From a bacterium (GTDB lineage Bacteria > BMS3Abin14): a stretch of 64,000 bases of DNA. A program made the position numbers and the translations under genes. The notes under the pieces were generated by a model. That model did not search any database. It was not told where the DNA came from and saw only the letters and a program-made list of their open reading frames with translations. Every line of letters starts with the position of its first letter. Positions within the stretch are counted from its first letter, which is position 1. The stretch is taken from the NCBI GenBank assembly GCA_029210545.1, contig JARGFV010000001.1, positions 1 to 64,000 of the forward strand, read 5' to 3'. Below, piece after piece: positions 8,303 to 17,427 of the stretch.

Positions 8303-9556
8303 ATGTCATTTTCAACGTATTTCAGAATGCTTCCCCTTTTATCCATATCCCTGCTGCTGGCTGCCGGGTGCGCCACTCCCATTCCCCCGAGCTACAGCAT
8401 GTCCGGGCAGCAACCTGACCTTCCGGGTCCCATCGCCGCCCTCGCCGCCGGAGACGGCCAGGTGGCGGCCGCCAACCCCGACGGCGTCTTCCTCAAGGCG
8501 GAGGGCAAAGGGTGGGAGCGCCTGGAGATCCCCGGCCTGAAGGATCCAGGCAAGGTGACGTGTCTCGCTTTTCAGGAAAACAGTCTCTTCGTGGGGACCG
8601 ACGGGGAGGGGCTGCACATCCTTTCAGACGGTCAGTGGGAGGTGGTCAGCCGCAAATACTCCGGACTCCCCGGTGACGGTGTGCTCTCCCTGGCCGTTGA
8701 CGGCAAGGACGACGACTTTCCCGGGACCTCCCTGTGGGTGGGCACCCGGGACGGGTTTGCGGTCCTGAGGGAGGGCACGTGGATCATGTACAGTCCGGAG
8801 GAAAAATGGCTGGATTCGCTGTCCGGGGAAAACATGGCAGAGGATGAGGCGGAGGTCTATCTGGGCCTGGGTTACGACCTTGTCCGTGGGTCCAGGATGG
8901 CGGACCTTTTCACCCCCCCCGTCACCGCTGTCGCCGTGGGGCCCGACCGGGTGGTCTTCGCCAACAACAAATCCCGCCTGGCCGTGGTGGGCGGCGGTTC
9001 GGTGGCTGTTGTGCACTTCTACGATGACCGGGCAGTCCGGTCCATCGTTGTCGACGAGAATGTTATCTGGGCCGGCACCGACAGAGGGCTGTTATGGGGA
9101 GGGGTCTCCGGGAAAGCCGCCGGCAGGCCCTGGCCCACCAACTATCCACAGGCCCAGTGGGGCGGGAGCCTTTCGGGGACAAGGGACACGCGGCCCTTCG
9201 AATACCGCTGGTTCCAGGTGGGGTACAGCACCGCAAACGTCAGCGACCTGGTCCGGGACGGAACTGCCCTTTGGGTGGCCCACACCGGCGGGAGCGGGCC
9301 TGGTCTTGACACCGTTCCGGCGGGCGGTACCAGGAGAGGGGCCGACCTCACCGATCCCATTATCGATCTGAGGCGCTACCTCAATATCGGGGAGTACATC
9401 GTGCGCAGGGAAAAGCCTGTTTTCGAGAGTTACGGGATGGACGACGGACTTAAGGGAGACACTCTGGCCGTTGCGCCGGTCCCTGAAAGGCGGGAAGTCT
9501 GGGTGGGAACAGAGCGGGGCCTTTACCGTTTTCAACGCCCCGGTCAGCGGCCGTAA
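8303..9556 (+). CDS. Propeller-repeat lipoprotein
   Basis: 417 residues. The signal peptide ends in the lipobox LAAGC (Cys near residue 23), so it is a lipid-anchored envelope protein. The rest is built of about 40-residue blades of the two-component-regulator-propeller type, for example SLFVGTDGEGLHIL, SLWVGTRDGFAVL, VIWAGTDRGLLWG and VWVGTERGLYRF at the C-terminus. The repeated (I/V)W(V/A)GT(D/E)xG core is the blade signature. Function is unknown; relatives act as sensor or ligand-binding domains. Ribosome site GGAGGG precedes ATG. Two much larger proteins with the same blades occur at 43.8-46.6 and 53.8-55.9 kb. Confidence 0.8.
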   Translation: MSFSTYFRMLPLLSISLLLAAGCATPIPPSYSMSGQQPDLPGPIAALAAGDGQVAAANPDGVFLKAEGKGWERLEIPGLKDPGKVTCLAFQENSLFVGTDGEGLHILSDGQWEVVSRKYSGLPGDGVLSLAVDGKDDDFPGTSLWVGTRDGFAVLREGTWIMYSPEEKWLDSLSGENMAEDEAEVYLGLGYDLVRGSRMADLFTPPVTAVAVGPDRVVFANNKSRLAVVGGGSVAVVHFYDDRAVRSIVVDENVIWAGTDRGLLWGGVSGKAAGRPWPTNYPQAQWGGSLSGTRDTRPFEYRWFQVGYSTANVSDLVRDGTALWVAHTGGSGPGLDTVPAGGTRRGADLTDPIIDLRRYLNIGEYIVRREKPVFESYGMDDGLKGDTLAVAPVPERREVWVGTERGLYRFQRPGQRP

Positions 9557-9591
9557 TAAACCGAATGCGGATTTCGGGCTGACCATCACCC

Positions 9592-9621
9592 TTGACGGGA
9601 TAACGCACTTGCTGGTTTAAT
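9592..9621 (+). promoter_or_regulatory. Candidate promoter of the carbonic anhydrase operon
   Basis: TTGACG (9592-9597), 18-bp spacer, TTTAAT (9616-9621), 45 bases before the start codon. The match to sigma-70 is good but not exact. Confidence 0.5.
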
Positions 9622-9666
9622 ACGAAATTGAACTGAATTGGAAAAACTCCTTCAAAGAAGGTATTT

Positions 9667-10263
9667 ATGAAAGGCCCGGAAGTGCTCGAAAAAGTTCTCG
9701 CGGGGAACCGGCGGTTCGTGACGGGGAAAAACAGAGCCCTGGGCGACCCGGTGAACCTCGGGGAAATGGTCCAGACTCAAAGCCCCATAGCGGCGGTCCT
9801 CAGCTGTTCGGATGCCCGTGTCCCCCCCCATCACGTGCTCGACAAGAAGATCGGAGAGATCTTCGTGGTGAGGGTTGCCGGCAAGGTGCCGGGTCCAAGC
9901 GTCATCGGCAGCCTTGAATATGCTGTTGCCCAGCTGAAGGTGCCTCTCCTTCTCGTGCTCGGGCACGAGGGGTGCGGTGCCGTCAAGGCGGCCATGGAGG
10001 GCGGCGCCGAGGGCGTCCTGGGCGAACTCGTAAAGGAGATCGAACTGGCGGTAAGGTCTGTCCTCGAGGAATCGGAAAATCACGAGGATGCCTTTTCCGA
10101 GGCAGTCAAGGCCAACACCCGGCAAACCATGAGAAAACTGATGGAACGGTCACCGGTTATCTCCGATGCGGTCCGCAACGGGGATCTCATCCTGGCGGGG
10201 GCGATCTATTCCCTCGAGACGGGGGAAGTCACTGTCCTGCCTGAGAAAGGTCGGGTGCTGTGA
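9667..10263 (+). CDS. Beta-class carbonic anhydrase
   Basis: 198 residues. It interconverts CO2 and bicarbonate with a zinc bound by Cys47 and His100/Cys103. The signatures CSDARV (47-52, with the Asp/Arg dyad) and GHEGCGAV (99-106) are intact. There is no signal peptide, so it is cytoplasmic, and its length is that of the short bacterial clade. AAGG precedes ATG. The stop overlaps the next gene's GTG by four bases (GTGA), and two further genes follow closely. This suggests one transcript with the small membrane protein and the 169-residue protein. Confidence 0.93.
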   Translation: MKGPEVLEKVLAGNRRFVTGKNRALGDPVNLGEMVQTQSPIAAVLSCSDARVPPHHVLDKKIGEIFVVRVAGKVPGPSVIGSLEYAVAQLKVPLLLVLGHEGCGAVKAAMEGGAEGVLGELVKEIELAVRSVLEESENHEDAFSEAVKANTRQTMRKLMERSPVISDAVRNGDLILAGAIYSLETGEVTVLPEKGRVL

Positions 10264-10490
10264 GCCGTCTGAAGAGAGGGTCCCTGCAGTTCCTGCAGAA
10301 CCTTGCGGCGTCCGTCTTTATCGGTATCGCCGTATATGGTGCCATCATCTACTGGGGCGGGGAGACGAACCAGAAGGTGCCAATGTGGGAATCGCTCTCT
10401 TTAGGAGCGCTGGCCGTGATCTGCGTCTGGGTCCTCGTTTACATCGGCGGGGTTCAGGACCGGATGGCTGCCCGTAAAGACAAAGAGTAA
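10260..10490 (+). CDS. Small two-helix membrane protein
   Basis: 76 residues with two hydrophobic stretches (about 15-33 and 46-65) separated by a short polar loop (GGETNQKVPMWE), and a basic C-terminal tail. It starts with GTG overlapping the carbonic anhydrase stop, the usual sign of translational coupling. No family recognised. A link to CO2/bicarbonate handling is suggested only by position. Confidence 0.65.
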   Translation: MSRLKRGSLQFLQNLAASVFIGIAVYGAIIYWGGETNQKVPMWESLSLGALAVICVWVLVYIGGVQDRMAARKDKE

Positions 10491-10499
10491 AAGCGGATC

Positions 10500-11009
10500 G
10501 TGAGTGATCTGAAGAAGCTTTTTCGCAAGGAGCACCCCTTCATCACAGAACCGGGCAGCTGGATCCTGGCTGGCCACAGCATGTCGGGAGATCCGCTGGA
10601 TCGCGTGCCCGTACAGGGGCGTATCCAGATCACCCACGAGGAGGGGAAGATCGTCAATCTTGGCGAGATGGGTTTCGTGTCCCGGTCGAACCCCGTGAAG
10701 TTCCAGACGTCCTATGAGCTGACCCCTGCTGAGGACGAGCTGGCCCTGGATTTTTTCCAGGCCAACGACGCGGTCGGGGACCTGAAGGGCCGTTTGGTGG
10801 CATTCGACGACAGGCTTGTCAGCAGTTACACTTCCGGGGATGGAAGCCTGACCGGATTCGAGGTTTTTTTCAGGACCGGTGACAATCGGTACGCGGTCAC
10901 CGGGACCCTGTTGAGTGGAGGTAAGATCATCAGCCTGTGGAAACTGGACATGGTCCGGCCCGCGGCTGAGGAGGCTCGGAAGGATAGCGAGCAGACCGGC
11001 GGGGAATGA
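10500..11009 (+). CDS. Conserved-looking hypothetical protein
   Basis: 169 residues, GTG start ten bases after the preceding stop. No signal peptide or membrane helix. Beta-rich with alternating strands (GRIQITHEEGKIVNLG, RYAVTGTLLSGGKIISLW) suggesting a small barrel or sandwich, and a charged tail. No family recognised. Operon position links it with the carbonic anhydrase and small membrane protein. Confidence that it is a real gene is high from spacing and codon use; function is unknown. Confidence 0.6.
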   Translation: MSDLKKLFRKEHPFITEPGSWILAGHSMSGDPLDRVPVQGRIQITHEEGKIVNLGEMGFVSRSNPVKFQTSYELTPAEDELALDFFQANDAVGDLKGRLVAFDDRLVSSYTSGDGSLTGFEVFFRTGDNRYAVTGTLLSGGKIISLWKLDMVRPAAEEARKDSEQTGGE

Positions 11010-11070
11010 GATGGAGGCCCTGGAGGTTCTCTCCCTGCCGGCGGGAAGAATAAACACGGAGGATCTGAGC

Positions 11071-12444
11071 ATGATCGGTAAACGGATAGCAGTCTGGGTG
11101 CTGGCAGGAGCGGTCCTGGTCACCCTGGGGATGCCGGGGATAGTCAAAGCCGACCCCGTGGCGGAGGCCCAGCAGCTCCAGGAGGGCGGCGATATCACCG
11201 GCGCCTACGAACTCCTCAAAAAGGCCAGCGCCGACCTGAGTGACCAACTTAAAAAGAACAAGGCTGAGTTGAAAACACAGGTTTCAGCCCTGTCGGGTGT
11301 CAAGAGCCAGGAAAAGATGGACGAGATCAGGAAAAAGAACGATGTTCTTCTGGCCGAGCGCAAAGAGCTCAAAGCTCAGCAGGACAAGGTGGACGGGGCC
11401 ATGAGCCAGATGACCTCCATCCTCGATTACGCGCCCTACCGGGAAAAGGATACCGCGGAAGCTTACGCCCAGTTCATCGAGAAGTTTCCGGAGAGTCCCA
11501 ACGTTGAAGAGGCTGCAACAAGGATGTATGAACTCCAGTTCACACCCTACGAGGAGGCAGCCACCACGGAAGGTTACGAGGAGTTCATCTCAAGGTATCC
11601 TGATAACCCCAACGTTCCCAAGGCCCAGGAGCTTCTGGGGGCGGCCGTCTTCAACCAGTTCAAGGACCAGGGTACGGCCGAGGCCATGCAGGCGTTCATC
11701 AACGAATACCCCGGCAGTCCCCACGTGGCGGAGGCAGAGGTCCTGATGGTCCAGCTGCAGTATTCTCCCTACAAGGAGCTGGATACCGCTGAAGGGTACG
11801 CCGAGTTCATTGCGGCCTATCCGGAAAACCCCAGCGTTGCCGAGGCTCAGGCGAGGATGGAGGAACTCCAGTTCCTTCCCTACAAGGAGCAGGACAGCAT
11901 CGACGGTTACACTGAATTCCTGGCTCTTTATCCGGACAACCCCGCCGCGGAGGAGGCTGCAACGAAGCTTGGCGACCTGCAGTACGCTCCCTACAAGGAG
12001 CAGAACACGGCTTCAGGTTACGCGGAATTCCTGGCCCGGTATCCGGAAAGCTCCTTTTCAGGGGAAGCGGCCGAGAGGATGAACTATCTCCAGTTCGTGG
12101 TCTACCAGGAGATGAACACTATCGACGGGTACGAAGAGTTCATCACCAGCTATCCTGAGAACAGCCACGTCGAGGAAGCCAGTTACCTTATCGAGGATCT
12201 CGAGTACGCTCCCTACCAGGAGGCCGGCACCATCGAGTCTCTCGAGGAGTTCATCGAGATGTTCCCCACGAACCGCCACGTCCAGGATGCCCGGACCGCC
12301 ATAGAAGAAAAAGAAGCAGCCTCCCTTTCAGCTGAAGGTGCGGAGGACCAGCCCGCCGGGGAAGGTGAAGGGTCAGCTCCCGCCCAAGAGGCTCCGGCCG
12401 GGGGGGGAGAACCCCCGGCTGAAGAGGCGCCACCTGAAAGTTGA
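11071..12444 (+). CDS. Secreted protein of eight 37-residue helical repeats
   Basis: 457 residues from ATG 11071, chosen for its CGGAGGATCT ribosome site and the signal peptide that begins there (hydrophobic VWVLAGAVLVTLGM, Ala before DPVAEA). The frame is open upstream but lacks these. After a coiled-coil region (about 40-115) come eight 37-residue repeats with the pattern PYxExxTxxGYxEFIxxYPxNPxVxEA. They resemble helix-turn-helix TPR/YfiO-like units that pack as a solenoid. The tail is rich in Glu, Pro and Ala. It is probably a periplasmic scaffold. Its stop codon lies inside a small hairpin (12441-12466) shared with the convergent Nudix gene. Confidence 0.72.
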   Translation: MIGKRIAVWVLAGAVLVTLGMPGIVKADPVAEAQQLQEGGDITGAYELLKKASADLSDQLKKNKAELKTQVSALSGVKSQEKMDEIRKKNDVLLAERKELKAQQDKVDGAMSQMTSILDYAPYREKDTAEAYAQFIEKFPESPNVEEAATRMYELQFTPYEEAATTEGYEEFISRYPDNPNVPKAQELLGAAVFNQFKDQGTAEAMQAFINEYPGSPHVAEAEVLMVQLQYSPYKELDTAEGYAEFIAAYPENPSVAEAQARMEELQFLPYKEQDSIDGYTEFLALYPDNPAAEEAATKLGDLQYAPYKEQNTASGYAEFLARYPESSFSGEAAERMNYLQFVVYQEMNTIDGYEEFITSYPENSHVEEASYLIEDLEYAPYQEAGTIESLEEFIEMFPTNRHVQDARTAIEEKEAASLSAEGAEDQPAGEGEGSAPAQEAPAGGGEPPAEEAPPES

Positions 12445-12466
12445 TGACTTTTCGCGAGGTCATCAA
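12441..12466. terminator. Shared hairpin at two convergent stop codons
   Basis: The palindrome TTGATGACTT...AGGTCATCAA resembles the terminal hairpin of MITE-1 (TTGATGGACTTTTTGCGAG...). The stop codons of the repeat protein (12442-12444) and of the Nudix gene (12463-12465) both fall within its arms. It is probably a remnant of a MITE-1 end, now acting as a bidirectional terminator. Confidence 0.5.
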
Positions 12467-13026
12467 TCTTGAATTGCCGAGTTGAGTCTTTCCAGGAACT
12501 CGGCGATTATCCTCGCTGTCAAACCCCAGACCGGTTGATCATCCACCGGGTAGACAGGCGGAGGCAGGTTGAAGGGGTTGTGTCCGGGCATGACCTCCCT
12601 CTGCAGGTGGCCGATCGTCGTGATGTGGGTTCCCTGGACCTCCTTTGGGTCGGGAACAAGGGTGCAGGGCCAGGGAATGATCCCGACATAGGGTTTGACC
12701 ACAAGCCCCGAAACGACGGTGGGCCTCAGGCTCAGTTCACCGATGATCCTGACCTCTCCGGGATCGAAGCCAAGTTCCTCCTCACTCTCCCGGAGTGCTG
12801 TCCGAAGCAGGTCCCCCCCATCTCCCGGGTTTGTCATTCCTCCCGGAAAACCCATCTGCCCGCTGTGCGGACCCCCGTCGCTTGATCTGTGGATCAGCAG
12901 CACTCCCGTGTCGCCGCGTCTTTCGAAAAGGGGAACCAGCACCGCTGAATTGGCCGCCAGACCGATGGGAAGGGGCTTGTCGAGGAAAGGGTCCGTACGG
13001 AGGGCCTTTTTGATAGCGTCAAGCAT
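12463..13026 (-). CDS. CoA-pyrophosphatase-type Nudix hydrolase
   Basis: 187 residues. The segment VLLIHRSSDGGPHSGQMGFP then GG corresponds to the UPF0035 signature of NudL-type CoA pyrophosphatases, which hydrolyse CoA to 3',5'-ADP and phosphopantetheine. The Nudix box follows as GGMTNPG and RESEEELGF (about residues 85-108). The metal-binding Glu residues of REXXEE are present. The first Glu of the classic Nudix box is absent, as is usual in this subfamily. The start is the only good ATG. Convergent with the preceding gene. Confidence 0.85.
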   Translation of the reverse strand: MLDAIKKALRTDPFLDKPLPIGLAANSAVLVPLFERRGDTGVLLIHRSSDGGPHSGQMGFPGGMTNPGDGGDLLRTALRESEEELGFDPGEVRIIGELSLRPTVVSGLVVKPYVGIIPWPCTLVPDPKEVQGTHITTIGHLQREVMPGHNPFNLPPPVYPVDDQPVWGLTARIIAEFLERLNSAIQD

Positions 13027-13168
13027 CCGAACATTGTACCGGGAGGCTGCCTGACCGTCACGGGAAAAGGCGACAGAAGCTTCTTAATGCCTGCCTGCAT
13101 GGTGTCTACTTCAAGATTATATTATTTTTTCCGGCGGGAAGGGAGTTGACGGAAAGCGTGGAACAGTT

Positions 13169-13196
13169 TAGCTATCAGCTGTCAGCTGGCGGCTTT
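13169..13196 (+). repeat. Short heptamer array upstream of serA
   Basis: TAGCTAT, CAGCTGT, CAGCTGG, CGGCTTT in 7-bp register, about 30 bases before serA. Confidence 0.4.
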
Positions 13197-13225
13197 CCGT
13201 TCAACCTCATGCACAGGAAAAAATA

Positions 13226-14845
13226 ATGAAAGTACTCATCACAGACACCATCGACCAGGAAGGGATCGACATCCTCACGGCCGAGGAGGGGATGGAAGTT
13301 GTCGAAGACTATTCCCTTAAGGGGAGCGGTCTGGCGGGGGCCATCGGTCCGTACCATGCCCTCATCACCAGGAGTGGGACCAATGTAACCGCCGACGTCA
13401 TCGACAAGGCCGACAACCTCAAGGTCATCGGCCGGGCCGGCGTGGGTGTCGACAACGTGGATATCGAGGCGGCATCCAGGAGGGGGATCATTGTCATGAA
13501 CGCCCCCACGGGCAACACCCTGGCGGCCACCGAACACACCCTCGCCATGATGCTTGCCGCTGTCCGAAAGCTGCCCTTTGCCCACAACTCCCTTGAAGGG
13601 GGCCAGTGGGACCGGAAGAAGTTCGTAGGGATCCAGCTCTACAAGAGAACACTGGGGATCGTGGGACTGGGACGTATCGGCAGCGAAGTGGCCAAGAGGG
13701 CGACTTCCTTCGGTATGAGGATCGTCGCTTACGACCCATACATCAAGCGGGAAAAAGCCGAAAAGATCGGTGTCGAGCTCGTGGACAATATTGAAGACCT
13801 CCTGGCTGTGTCCGACATCGTCACTTTCCACGTACCGCTCACCGACGAGACCACGAGCATGATCGGGACAAGGGAAGTGGCGCTCATGAAGGACCGTGTC
13901 GTCCTCGTCAACTGCGCCCGCGGCGGCATCATCGCCGAATCGGTCCTGGCGGACGCGTTAAAGAGCGGGAAGGTTTACATGGCCGCCGTGGACGTCTTTG
14001 CCGAAGAGCCCCTGCCGGCCGACTCACCGCTCCACGGCCTTCCAAACCTCATTGTCACACCGCACCTCGGCGCCAACACCGAGGAGGCCCAGAAGAACGT
14101 TTCCGTCATCATCGCCCAGCAGGTCGTCAATGTGCTGAAAGGGCGCTCCTATGAGAACGCCGTCAACCTGCCCTACGTCCGCGGAAAACTGGCCCCCGAA
14201 CTTCAGGCCTATTTCGACCTGGCCGAGAAGATGGGGCGACTTTTGTCCCAGTTTACCATCGGGCGGATCGAGGAGGTCCAGGTCACCCTTGTGGGGCCCC
14301 TTTTCGCGGAGGACGTTACGGAAAAGGTCTTCGACTGCCCCTTCAGATACCAGCCTTATACATTCGCCATGCTCAAGGGCCTTATCGAGCTCAGGCAGCA
14401 GGAGGGGGCCACCTACATCAGCGCCCCGTACTATGCCCGTGAGCGGGGGATGTCCATCGTGGAGGCCAAGGCGGACAGGGTCAAGAACTACAGCGATCTC
14501 ATCACCGTCAGGGTCATCACAGACCGGGGTGCCAACACGATGGAGGGAACCGTGTTCGCGGATCTCAAGGGACGGATCATCACCATCGACCAGTTCCGGG
14601 TGGACCTGGTAGCGGAAGGCACCTTCCTCTTCTTCTCCAACCAGGACAGGCCTGGCGTGATCGGCAAGGTGGGGACGATCCTGGGCGACAACCGGATCAA
14701 CGTGGCGGGGTTCAACCTGGGCAGGGAGAGTTACCAGGGAAGCGCCCTGGGGTTCGTGTCGCTCGACAGCAGGATCCCGGAGGGGGTGTTGGAGGAGATC
14801 AGAGGGTTACCCGAAATATTAGAGGCTAGAGAAATTATCCTTTAA
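13226..14845 (+). CDS. serA: D-3-phosphoglycerate dehydrogenase (long form)
   Basis: 539 residues. It oxidises 3-phosphoglycerate to 3-phosphohydroxypyruvate with NAD, the first step of serine synthesis. The substrate/cofactor segments are clear: GRAGVGVDN near 72, the Rossmann loop VGLGRIGSEVA near 147, the catalytic Arg in NCARGGI near 233, a Glu near 262 and the His in TPHLGANT near 281. The C-terminus holds the intervening ASB domain (about 320-450) and an ACT domain (about 460-539) for serine feedback. This is the ~525-residue type 1 layout. A weak AGGA site precedes ATG. Confidence 0.95.
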   Translation: MKVLITDTIDQEGIDILTAEEGMEVVEDYSLKGSGLAGAIGPYHALITRSGTNVTADVIDKADNLKVIGRAGVGVDNVDIEAASRRGIIVMNAPTGNTLAATEHTLAMMLAAVRKLPFAHNSLEGGQWDRKKFVGIQLYKRTLGIVGLGRIGSEVAKRATSFGMRIVAYDPYIKREKAEKIGVELVDNIEDLLAVSDIVTFHVPLTDETTSMIGTREVALMKDRVVLVNCARGGIIAESVLADALKSGKVYMAAVDVFAEEPLPADSPLHGLPNLIVTPHLGANTEEAQKNVSVIIAQQVVNVLKGRSYENAVNLPYVRGKLAPELQAYFDLAEKMGRLLSQFTIGRIEEVQVTLVGPLFAEDVTEKVFDCPFRYQPYTFAMLKGLIELRQQEGATYISAPYYARERGMSIVEAKADRVKNYSDLITVRVITDRGANTMEGTVFADLKGRIITIDQFRVDLVAEGTFLFFSNQDRPGVIGKVGTILGDNRINVAGFNLGRESYQGSALGFVSLDSRIPEGVLEEIRGLPEILEAREIIL

Positions 14846-14914
14846 GGGGTTTTGGCATAAAGGTCCGATTAATCGATTGTACAACTGATAGACTAAACGA
14901 CATTAAGAATGGGA

Positions 14915-15010
14915 GACGATACGACTGAGCGACTGAACGAGAAAAGCAAGGGAACTAGTGACAAAGCCCTTCTCGCTCCGTCGCTTCGGCGTACAGTCGT
15001 CAAGTCGAAC
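14915..15010. repeat. Inverted pair of octamer arrays between serA and the beta-barrel gene
   Basis: Left arm 14915-14946: GACGATAC, GACTGAGC, GACTGAAC, GAGAAAAG. Right arm 14971-15010: TCTCGCTC, CGTCGCTT, CGGCGTAC, AGTCGTCA, AGTCGAAC, the complement strand of the same GAC-type octamer. It is the same word family as at 2492-2633. Confidence 0.6.
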
Positions 15011-15061
15011 GGTTTATGCTCAAAGCTGAAAGCTGCTATATTTCCCCAAAGGAGGTCAACC

Positions 15062-15553
15062 ATGAAGATAAGACTCTTTGCCTTGTTTTTAATACTAGGA
15101 CTTGGACTGGGTCCAGGCCTGATCTTCCCTTCCCCCGCTCACGCTATCGTGGAGATCGGGGCCGGGTTCGGGCTCGTCTCCTTCGACGATGACCTTGACT
15201 GGGTGGACACGGATATGGGGACCACCCTGGAGGGGACCTTCGGGTCCGGCGGCATCCGGCTCATGGTCGCCATCCAGAATAGCTCCCACGACCATGGGGA
15301 CTACGAGGCTGTCATGGGCGGGCCCGCGTGGGTCATGGACCTGGGAGGGTTCTCCAGCCGGATCTACGCCCTCATCTCGGCACACGAGTTCGAGAATGTC
15401 GATGGCGCTGGGGTGACCCTGGGCGGCGGAATCGGCTGGCCCATCTTCCCGGCCGCGAGCCTGGGATTCGACGCCCACATAAGCCGGTGGGAGGGGGACG
15501 GCTACGATGTTGGGACAGGAACGCTTCAAATGCTTTTCAGAATAGGGTTCTGA
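15062..15553 (+). CDS. Small outer-membrane beta-barrel protein
   Basis: 163 residues from ATG 15062, preceded by a strong AAAGGAGG ribosome site; the longer upstream reading has no such site. A signal peptide of about 28 residues ends ...SPAHA. The mature part alternates polar and aromatic/hydrophobic residues with turn glycines (GAGFGLVSFDD, SRIYALISAHEF, LGFDAHISRWEGDG) and ends in Phe (LFRIGF), the usual C-terminal outer-membrane signal. About eight strands fit. Function unknown. A copy of MITE-1 begins 33 bases after its stop. Confidence 0.72.
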   Translation: MKIRLFALFLILGLGLGPGLIFPSPAHAIVEIGAGFGLVSFDDDLDWVDTDMGTTLEGTFGSGGIRLMVAIQNSSHDHGDYEAVMGGPAWVMDLGGFSSRIYALISAHEFENVDGAGVTLGGGIGWPIFPAASLGFDAHISRWEGDGYDVGTGTLQMLFRIGF

Positions 15554-15586
15554 AAAGCGATCCAAAAATTCAACATTCAACTTTGA

Positions 15587-15750
15587 TGACTTCGCAAAAA
15601 GTCATCAACGCCCCCCGCGCGGGGCGCCCAAATCAATGACTCACTCCGTAAGTCATTGATTTGTAAGGAAAGGGAAAACGACGCTTTTCCCTTTCCCCAG
15701 GACATTAATGAGCCAGGAAAAGTCCCGGATTGGACTTTTTGCGACTCTAT
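15587..15750 (-). repeat. MITE-1 copy B (164 bp, complete)
   Basis: Complete element in reverse orientation. It is flanked by an imperfect 9-bp duplication: CAACTTTGA at 15578-15586 and CAACCTTGA at 15751-15759. It contains four to five successive hairpins, including GGAAAGGGAAAA...TTTTCCCTTTCC and the AAATCAATGACT stem. It directly abuts the IS1182-like element. Confidence 0.85.
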
Positions 15751-15759
15751 CAACCTTGA

Positions 15760-17420
15760 TGGACCCGCAATTAGTCACGCTGCGGTTTTTTCTGGTAGTT
15801 GGTTACCAATGTACGATTGACGTATCATTTTTCTGAAATCGTCCATAGTTGACGACAACAGCTCTTTGACAGCATCAATAAGTCCCAAAACAAGCTGAGA
15901 ATGGGGTAAATAAGGCCCGTTGTCTTGGATTTTCCTGTTTCTGAACGTAGCGGCGCGCAGGATGTTGACACCTGTGGCCTTCAGGAAAACCGAGCAGGTC
16001 TCCTTGTCGAAGGCGGCGCTGTGGCGCTCCTTCTTGTGTTTGGTTCTCAACGGCGCATGGCCTTGAGGACAGGAGGTGACCTTCCCTCTCTTGGCCAGGG
16101 TGAAATCGGTGAGGCTTACACTCTTGTCCTTGCCGGGCTCCGGCCCCTTGACGGGCGAGACGACCTCGACGCTCATCTCGCTCGCTGCCTTCTCGACGTT
16201 CTCGTCGCCCCCATAGAGGGTGTCGGCCAGAACCTCCTCGGGACCCAGGTCCCGGTTCTTCGTATCCTCGATGAAGGGGATCAGGGCCTTGGCGTCACTC
16301 TTGTTGGCGGGTTCGACCGATATGTGGGTTATCAGGGAAGGCTGGCTCTTCTCCTCGCTGTTCTCGTAGGTCTCGGCGACCTGTACCTGGTAGCCCTTGC
16401 CCTTGTGCCCACTGTAGCCGGCGTCAGGGTCGGAAGGGCTTTGCAGGGAGTCGGAGGGAACGTCACGGTTGGGTTTGACCGAGGCCTTCCTCTTACCGGT
16501 CTCCCCGTCATCCTCGACAATGCACTGTTCCTTGAGAAGCCTCACCAGAAGCTGGTAGCTGGTCATGGAGGATATGCCGGGAAGTTTGCGGAACCGATCC
16601 ACCAGGTAAAACAGGTCATTGGCCAGAGTCTCAAGGGTCCTGGATGACTCGGACGGCTTGACCATGGAAAAAGCCGACTCGCCCTTTTTGGACATGTAAC
16701 GGTCGGTCAGTTCCTTGTCCAGAACATCAAACAGACCCTTGTGGTGACGCTTCAGGTTGCGCAGGAACTTCTTGATAGTGGCGACAAACAGGCCGACGCG
16801 GCCCAGATGACGCATGTTCGACTGTATGTGTACCGAGTCGATGCGCTGCTTGCTGGTGTCGACATTGAACACCACGGCAAGCTTGGCGGTCACGGACTCG
16901 AACAGGGGAAGGTAGAGGTTGTGTTCGGTAAGGATCTTCCGTATGCTCCACAGTGTTTTGGGACTGACATAGGCCTCCTCATCCGACTCACCGGTGATAT
17001 TCAAGGCGTAATGCCACTTTTTGTTGAAAGTAAACTGGTCAACCGCATCGTCATCGGTCAGATCGTGCATCTGCTGGAGGATCATCAGGCCCAGCATGGC
17101 GTATAGCTCCTTGGTGGGACGACCTTGAAGCTCGCTGTAGTGTAGGAGGAGCTTTTGAACCGGCAGTTCAGGAAGGACCTCCTCCCTGAACAGATGAGCC
17201 CAGGAGCTCTCCAGAAGCTTGCGGCGCCTGGGGCCTAAATGCTCGAAAGGATCGAACATGTCGAGGGTTTTGTAGTCTTTGGTATGGAACATGGCAACTC
17301 CTCGCAACTCATTGATTTCGTTGGCATATTCCACCATAAACCACGCCCCGTTAAAAGGAAAAACAACCTTTTATCCATGGTTTTCAAATAGTTGGAAGAA
17401 TGATACTTTTTGCGATGCCG
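15760..17420 (-). mobile_element. Defective IS1182-like insertion sequence
   Basis: The boundaries are inferred from end sequences resembling those of MITE-1. The left end reads TGGACCCGCAATTAGTC. The right end reads, on the other strand, CGGCATCGCAAAAAGTATC. MITE-1 ends have the core TCGCAAAAAGTCC. No clear target duplication is visible (AACCTTGA versus AATATTCA). It holds a single transposase gene with an internal deletion. Confidence 0.6.
15775..17292 (-). pseudogene. IS1182-family transposase with internal deletion
   Basis: 505 residues from ATG 17292, which has a GAGGAG ribosome site. The N-terminal DUF772-type region (SELQGRPTKELYAMLGLMIL) and the RNase-H-fold catalytic acids in RIDSVHIQSN and LADTLYGG are intact. 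In this family the Cys-rich FDKETC segment is normally followed by about 70 residues carrying the third catalytic residue (Glu in an IEG(T/A)-like motif) before the LKATGVNILRAA motif. Here FDKETCSVF runs directly into LKATGVNIL (junction near 15985), in frame. The loss of the Glu predicts an inactive enzyme although the frame is open. The full-length family size is about 550-580 residues. Confidence 0.75.
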
Positions 17421-17427
17421 TCAATAT

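Noticed and set aside
15587-15750. CRISPR-like repeat array at the clustered hairpins
   Set aside because: The hairpins differ from one another and recur as a whole element at six places; there are no spacers or cas genes.
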